DNA of 64,000 nt from Dermatemys mawii (taxonomy: Eukaryota; Chordata; Testudines; Dermatemydidae): the NCBI GenBank assembly GCA_007922305.1, contig ML677364.1, positions 18,312,260 through 18,376,259 on the forward strand. The letters run 5' to 3'. Positions 57,395-64,000 of the stretch are shown one piece after another. Under the pieces are notes generated by a model that ran no database searches, had not been told where the DNA came from, and saw only the letters and a program-made list of their open reading frames with translations. Numbering within the stretch: position 1 is the first letter of the stretch; every line of letters starts with the position of its first letter. The translations under genes were made by a program, and so were the position numbers.

Positions 57395-60300
57395 GACTCA
57401 TGTTATTGAACTAACCTATTTAACAGAGGAGCAGAGTGAGTTGCAGGCAACTGGCTGGGAAGAAGGAAGCTTGCAGTGGACTAGGTGCCATCAACAAATG
57501 CCCTAATGACACTAAGCTATAGATTGGTCTGGGTTTCCCACAAAACGTGTGGACTTACAAGCAGCTTTGGGAGAATCTGGTATGACAGAAGGTATTAATT
57601 CATGTTCTTTAGGGGAAAAACACAGTAAAAATTCACACAGAAAAATTCAAGGCTATTATCATAAGGACAACTCTTTTCTTAAGATAAAGTAAAATGTACA
57701 CATGATAACGACAGGCACCACATTCTTGGGGGGATGGCTTAATGGTTAAACATCAATATTTAGCTTCCTTGTAGCCATTGGATCAGTGGCTCCCCTAGCC
57801 CTTTATCCTCACTATAGATATATTGCATTTCTTGCTATTAACTGCAGATGATTTCCAACAATATTTTAAAACTTTAAGCTCTGTTTGCTCTTTGTGTACA
57901 TTAAAGGGCCTATGAACCAATTTATAAGAGCTAGGCATTGTTCCAAAGTTTTCCGTCTCTGCACTGTTGACTCTGTGGGACCGCTGGCAACTCTAGATTA
58001 ATAATGCTACATGTAGCTAAATTTCATTTTAAGCTGCACTCAGGATGCAAAAAGATATATAAAGATAAAATTATTCAGGTGTATTATTATAAGGACATAC
58101 AAAACAGACCTCTTCCAAGATTGGAATTGAGCTTTATACTCAACAGTAATGGTTGCCATTCGATGGTAATAATGTTAGCATATGTTTTGCTTACTGGAAA
58201 TGTGTTTAGCAAGTGCCAAAAGTAGTCAGGTGTAAAATTCTAAGGTCTGTTTTTTTGATACACAAGTTGCCAAAGAAAGATCAAGGGTTATTTTTATTTT
58301 TATTTTTTGTGGCTACTCAGAGTGTTTGAGCAAATGGTGTCAGGGATGAGGAAGTCCCAAGCACAGTAATTCTAGACCATGAAATGTACAAACATATTAG
58401 GCACTTTTTCTTTTCTTTTTTTTAAGCAGGAAAATAATAATAAAAACCACACACAGAGACAAAACTCAAGGTAATTCATGGCAAAAAGAAAAAGTGTCAA
58501 TACCATGTTCATAATGACAAATTAAACAAGACGAGAAAAGCAGAATTGAAGTTGAAGCTGAAATTGAATGTCTGCTCAGAATTGCTCTATCATTTGGCAA
58601 TTAATGATATATATGGTAATCTAAACTGAAGTTTTGTATACATCTGCAAATCACTATATTATGCAGCACAGTACGAGTACAATGATATTGATGCCCTCCC
58701 CCCTCAACTCACAGAGTGCAAGCAAAAACACAGTAAATTGTTTAAAATGTATATAGCTTTTTTAAAGACATGCACTGGTTAAAATAATTTTTTAAAAATA
58801 AACCAATTTATGCAATATTAACCAAACTGAATCTATTAGTGCTGCTGCCTACATCTAGTATTTTCATTATCTCTAATTCCATTCTCTAAAGCTAAAAACA
58901 GAGATAAAAATAGAATATTTGTCTTGTGAATAGTTGCCTTTAAATTATACATTAAATACAGTGCAAATCTCCTGAGACTATGCTAATCCTGTGGCTCCTC
59001 CCTTTGGTTTTAACACCCCCCATATATTAACCTAAATGCTTCTTCTCTAGGCACTCACTCTCCTTTTGATCCTGGTTGAGTCAAAAGCCACCTGGGTCAA
59101 TGACTCACCAGAATCCACTTAATATTTCCTAGCAAGATCAACATCTGTTAACAGAATAGGGAGTTTCAGGCAAATGACACCAACCTCTAAGACCACCCTC
59201 ATTCTAATATCCACTGAAAAGCATGTGTGTTTTAGACGTGGAATGACAATATGACAAGGTTTCCACAATTGATAACTGGCAAAACTTGTGCCTCTATAGA
59301 TATTTTTGGAAAGTTAAACAGGTGAATTCAAAGGAATGCTTGCTGTTTTGTATTTACTCAAATTCTTCAGGTAGGAGGTGAATTCAAAATGCAAATGGAA
59401 CCATGAGCACCTATTCCAATGACTGCTGAGGTTTGGAAGACAGTCAGTCCACTGAAATCTAAAAGCAAGACTCTTTTGAATTATCCAAGGTTGATGTGCT
59501 AGGGTTTCCAAAGCCATATTCATGAATGATCTTCAGCAATGGACGAATGAGAGCCTTTGGTTGCAAGAAGTGAATTGTCTTCTCTGGCAGACAATGCAAC
59601 TGTATTTTACAGAAGAGAGAATAGCACTCTGCATTAGTATTGAAGTGTGATGCAACACTGGAAATGAAATGGATAAAGACAGCTTTTTACTGTTATCAGA
59701 TCTGCTCTTCATGTGCACTCAGTCTTATCTGCTGACTTTCCCAACAAATTTATTTTTACTAATTTATATTTCTGATTGCTCTGTAGATCCAGCACAAAAA
59801 TGAAAGAAGGAGCTAGATTCTCTAACTTCTGCATTATTGGTAGAATTATTTACCAACTTTAAACCTTAGAGCTGAATTCTTCCCATCAGTTACATCTGAG
59901 GATAGAACTTCTATTACTATATCTATTACTGGTGATAACATGAAAGTTAGAAGAGATCCAGAAGCCGAACTCTGTCCTAAATTGAATTACCCAGGTTTTA
60001 CATTCAAATAAAAATATGTCTTTCTTGTGAAATTAAGTGTATTTTATAGGGGATCACTGAGCTACAATAGACCTGGAACTCCATGACACTATTTTTGCAC
60101 AAACATTTTTCAGAGTAGAACCACACTTCATATCCTTTATGACTAATGACACTGAAAGCACAGTATTCTGTCAAACTGTCCTAGTCAACTCAATATTTTT
60201 GGAAGCACTCATACCTGTACAGACCACAACTATTTATTTTGAATTTGGAACAGAAAGGACAATGTTTTAGTTTTGTCTCCTATATTCAAAGACTTATGCG

Positions 60301-61439
60301 ACACTCTGACCACATGAGTACCCCAAGGCCAAAGGGCAAGTGATACCTGATACTGAGCAGTGAGCCTCAACTGGCTTGATCAGCAATTATCTTCAGTTCA
60401 AAACAAATATCAGTTTAATATCAGGAATTCAAAACATCCTCCAAGAACAACACAAGTGATGACTTCTAGGTCAGTTTGCAAATAGTTCATATATAGATGC
60501 TACAAATATGAACTGTTGACTTCAATACAGAACTGAAAATAGTATGGGAATAGGAATCCCAAATATCTAGATCTCAAACAATTGGGAAGAATACTCCTAA
60601 AACTGTAAACAACTTATAGCCAAAACAAACATGAAATTCAAGACTCTTCACACAGCTCCATAGGATTTATTACTTATACTCAACTATTTAGTTTATTCAG
60701 CCATAATACACAAGCCAAGGGAGCCCAGTAGCAACCTTATTCTTCAGCAAGGTTTTTGAGTGAATGGATTTTGCTGTTCTTATCACTTATATTTCCATGT
60801 GCATCTCAGATTACACAATATACCTGTTCTAGCTTTGAGTGGAAATGATTTTTAAGAGAAATGCTGACATAAAAAAAGCATTCATTATAACAAAATTATA
60901 AAACAAAGCCAACACATGGCTGGGACCAATGAATCAATTCCCTTTGGGGGTCAGCAAGGTTTTAGTGAATAACCTTGGAAAGCATGAACCAGATTAGAGC
61001 TTGCAATTTGATATAGCAATTGTTGTTAGAATTACACTTCTTTAGGAGACACAAGCTAAATTTCCTATCGTCTTATTTTATGGCTCTAACAAAGCTTTTA
61101 TGCTCCAGTTGCACATCAGTGGGTAAATAATGTTCCCCATTGACCCTATCTTTGAATTCCACACAGGTAGCACTGCTTCAAGCTCTTTTTGTTTTGCTTC
61201 TTTATCCCATCACATGTCTTTCAGAAGGTTTGCTGTAGTATTAATACACCCTTTTTTGAATATCTAACCGCTGATACCTCATCTACTCGTACACCTATTA
61301 CCAGAGTCTAGAACTGGATGGGAAACTTGTCCCGGTCAATGAAATTTTGGATTTCAAAATGTTTCTTGTTCCACTTCAGGAGGAAACTGAGCCCTGTGAA
61401 GTTTTTCCATGTAAAAACGAAGAGAGCATCCTGAATAGC
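57395..61439. other. Intronic sequence, nothing recognised
   Basis: About 4 kb of AT-rich intron, notably poor in recognisable transposons. It could hold conserved non-coding elements; this cannot be judged without alignment. Confidence 0.45.
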
Positions 61440-61870
61440 TGGTAGTGCAGTGCTAAGGGCATTCACGTGGGATGTGGGAGACATAGGCTCAAGTCCTTTC
61501 TCTGCCTGGTTCAGAGTTGGGGTTCAAACATAAGTCTCCCACATCAGGGCCCTACCCACCAGGCTATGGGGTATTCTGGGGTGCATCTCTCTCAATGTCT
61601 TCTGTTGAAGCTGTTCCACTTTGTATAAATATTCTTTGGAAGAGGGACTGGAACCTGGTTCTCTCAACCCAGCTTAGTGCCATAGCCACTGGACTATATG
61701 GACAGTGTCTCTAGCGAGCTATTTTTACACAGCTCCAACAGGAGACACAGAGAGAATAGCCCACACCGTGGATTTTAGGGCACTCACCTGGAATGAGGGA
61801 AAGCCAGGTTTACAGTTTGTGATCTGAAGTATGGCAGCAGCTGGAGCCTTGATTCCCTCACATCCCAGGT
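61440..61870. repeat. tRNA-like SINE modules in alternating orientation
   Basis: The forward module is GTAGTGCAGTGCTAAGGGC with a GGCTCAAGTCC B-box region. The inverted module contains GGGTTCAAACATAAGTCTCC. The linker GTTCCACTTTGTATAAATAT is shared with 3.04 and 31.55 kb. Further inverted and forward pieces follow to 61870. Confidence 0.55.
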
Positions 61871-63655
61871 GAGACCCCAGGGGTATTTGGGAGGGGCAAG
61901 GAGGTGGGTGGGTAGTTTTGACCAGAAATTCCATCTTGCACCTGAAAAAACTTTCCTGATGAAAGTTGACTCAAACTGGTATATTTCTGCAAAATCTTTT
62001 GGTTTGGATGAAGCAGCATTCCCATTCCACCCCCAAAAAGTCTTAAAGTTTCCAATCCGCGATACCCAATTACTTGCTATATACCCACCTAATCATTCCA
62101 TCGGCATAGCTAAGTGTATGAGAATATGCTCTATAGAGTGACTGCATTTCTTTAGTCTTCACACGTACTTGTGTAAAATAAAAAATCTATTGACACACAC
62201 ACACACAAAATCATTATATCAATGATATACAATACCCAAGCTATGTAGGGTCAACAATATCAATCCAAAGGATTCAACAGCAGCCAAATGAAGTACTTTT
62301 GAGCTTTGCACATTGTCTGGGATTTAACGGCTTTCTGCACCGCTTCTGTGACAACGGGATGCTTCAACTAAATGTAATTTAGGGATTTCTTATATAATCT
62401 GATCCTTCTTATGACAGTAAACTCAGAAGAGAGGATTTTTCATCACCTGCCAAAAAGCACTATTTCCTTTTTACTGACTCTGTAAAATAATGCACATCCT
62501 CTGACAATTTATAGCTTCTTTTGAGAGGAGTTTTCAGGTGAAATCCTTCTGATGCGGAGAGCACCAAATGCAGTGGAACTCCCACCTGCTGCACAAAGAG
62601 AGCTAGGCCACAGAGAGGTCACAGACACCTGTACCCGCAGAGCTATGCCTTGCAGTAGATCATGATGGGAATGGCTTTGTGGAAGGGCAAGGATAACAGT
62701 GAGACTTTGGTCAGTGAGTCCACAAACAGCCTGGACTCCCTCTGCTCAACTGCTTTTTGACTGGCCGTGCCTGTGACCTTCACACATATTTTCAATTGGG
62801 GGAAGGCTGGGACAATTTCATCCTTCTAATTCCAGTGTTTGTCCACAGAGCAAAGCCCCTTTGTTCAAGTGCTGCCTGGGGCCAGAATTTCAGCTTCAGT
62901 GGCAATCTCCAAGTTTCCTTTATGCCAGCAACAGCTGTGCTTGGAGGTGTCAAATCCCTTCAGAAGTGGAGTTCCACGTCATTATGTAGCAATGAATTCC
63001 TTGCTGGATAGTGGTGGTGCAAACCTTATTATAAGTACATCCTGCAGCTTAAACCATGCCGCCTGACTGAGTGTGTTCAGTGAAGAAACAACATTTGTTC
63101 CACACTGATGCTGTGTCTAATGTCTTTTCACTAACATGCTGCATCTCGTGTGCTGTGCAGGGCTTTCAACGGTTTCTAAAATGTAAAGGAGGAAACAAAG
63201 TAAAATTCACAGTGACCTTTCCTAACAATAAAAACATGAACTGTGGTCTCTAGATGGCTACTCGGACTATACTATTCACTGAGTACCCATTGCATGCCAA
63301 TCCGTGTGCAGACCAGCATCAGATTGGACAGAGTAACAATGCATTCTATGGCTATCACAGCTGGGTTTGAAGCATTACTATGGCAACCAAAAAAAGGTGT
63401 TGAGATTTTTAGACACAGAAAGAAAAGCTATTAAAATAATTAGGTAAAGATTTACCTTTCTTATCTTCTGTTTCCAGGGCCACTTCGCAATCCCCATTTT
63501 CAAAATGCTTCAGATCCTATGAACCTGTTACTAATTTGCAGGCTTAGTTGTTCTTGACTCTCTGGCTAAGTAACAGCGACACCAGTCAGAATTGCTGTTA
63601 TACTGATGTGACTGGTGCACCACTTGCAGGGGAAGTTTATACAATATGCCACTCT
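61871..63655. other. Intronic sequence with a (CA)n microsatellite
   Basis: The microsatellite lies at 62193-62207. No gene or clear mobile element is seen in the rest. Confidence 0.5.
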
Positions 63656-63946
63656 CCATATGTCGACACTACAAAAAAGACCCCACCCTTCCCCCGGCAG
63701 CAAGTCTCAGAGCCCAGGTTGGCTGATGAGCTCCTGGGGCTCACACTAGGACCTAAAAATAGCAGTGTAGATGTTTGGGGTTGGGATGAAGCCCAGACTC
63801 TGAAACCGGGCAACGAGTATGGTTCTCAGAGCCTGGTCTCCTGCCCAAGCCTGAACATTGTTATTTATACCCCTGTAGCATGAGCCCAAGTCAGTTGACC
63901 CAGGCTCTGAAACTTGCTGCTGGGGTCTTTTTTGTAGTGTATAGAT
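63656..63946. mobile_element. MITE with long TIRs (CACTACAAAAAAGACCCC)
   Basis: ACACTACAAAAAAGACCCC (from 63666) is exactly inverted as GGGGTCTTTTTTGTAGTGT (to 63940). Pairing continues inward through GGCAGCAAGTCTCAGAGCC against GGCTCTGAAACTTGCTGC. The 111-aa frame at 63548-63883 lies mostly in this repeat. Same family as 56446-56653. Confidence 0.82.
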
Positions 63947-64000
63947 AGCTTCAAGAATCTCACCTACTTGCTGCTGTAGTAGGCAGATTAGAGGCCTGTT

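Noticed and set aside
63548..63883. 111-codon plus frame
   Set aside because: Mostly within the long-TIR MITE at 63656-63946.
1..64000. CRISPR array, operons, bacterial promoters or riboswitches
   Set aside because: The sequence is vertebrate intron; no regularly spaced direct repeats or prokaryotic gene organisation is present.
15865..64000. Other GABRG3 exons upstream
   Set aside because: The expected preceding exon (around …LHNFPMDEHSC…) was looked for by eye on minus and not found; absence is not proven.

Overview
The window is vertebrate nuclear DNA: AT-rich, almost entirely non-coding, and packed with transposon remains. The repeat set fits a turtle (Testudines, probably a cryptodire): CR1 LINE tails, Penelope-like elements (PLEs) with hammerhead-type motifs, sauropsid hAT and Harbinger MITEs, MIR-type SINEs and tRNA-like foldback repeats. 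The organism is an inference from repeat families, not from a database match.

Only one host exon was found. It is a 138-bp minus-strand exon at 15727-15864 whose translation is that of a GABA-A receptor gamma subunit, closest to GABRG3, with intact splice sites. The window is therefore read as two long intron pieces of GABRG3: the downstream intron at 1-15726 and the upstream intron at 15865-64000. No other exon of the gene was recognised on either side.

Layout. 1-6 kb: hAT MITE, foldback MITEs, tRNA-like repeats, an old LINE fragment and a CR1 tail. 6-15.7 kb: mostly unique intron with a MITE and old CR1 and SINE copies. 16.9-18.7 kb: tRNA-like repeats interrupted by a 5'-truncated PLE carrying a GIY-YIG endonuclease ORF. 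22.6-23.8 kb: hAT and Harbinger MITEs. 26135-30489: a complete 4.36-kb PIF/Harbinger DNA transposon with a TTA target duplication, an intact 413-aa transposase and a convergent, two-exon Myb/SANT-like gene carrying two lesions. 32.4-34.0 kb: a Tigger-type MITE abutting an inverted-repeat PLE that is itself interrupted by a Harbinger MITE. 36.9-38.3 kb: a solo LTR inside a MITE, then CR1 reverse-transcriptase remains. 40-48 kb: hAT elements (one keeping a transposase C-terminus), AT-rich foldback MITEs, MIR and CR1. 51.9-52.1 kb: a short inverted PLE copy with a 15-bp target duplication. 55.7-57.4 kb: a MIR split by two nested MITEs, then a Harbinger MITE with a strong hairpin. 61.4-63.9 kb: tRNA-like repeat and a long-TIR MITE.

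The best candidate for an unusual system is the Harbinger element. It has an intact transposase, a Myb-like partner gene, clustered subterminal palindromes around AGCGCT, shared convergent poly(A) signals and an unexplained antisense ORF in the intron of the Myb gene. The other notable theme is hammerhead-ribozyme-like cores in three PLE copies, one with a fully canonical core.
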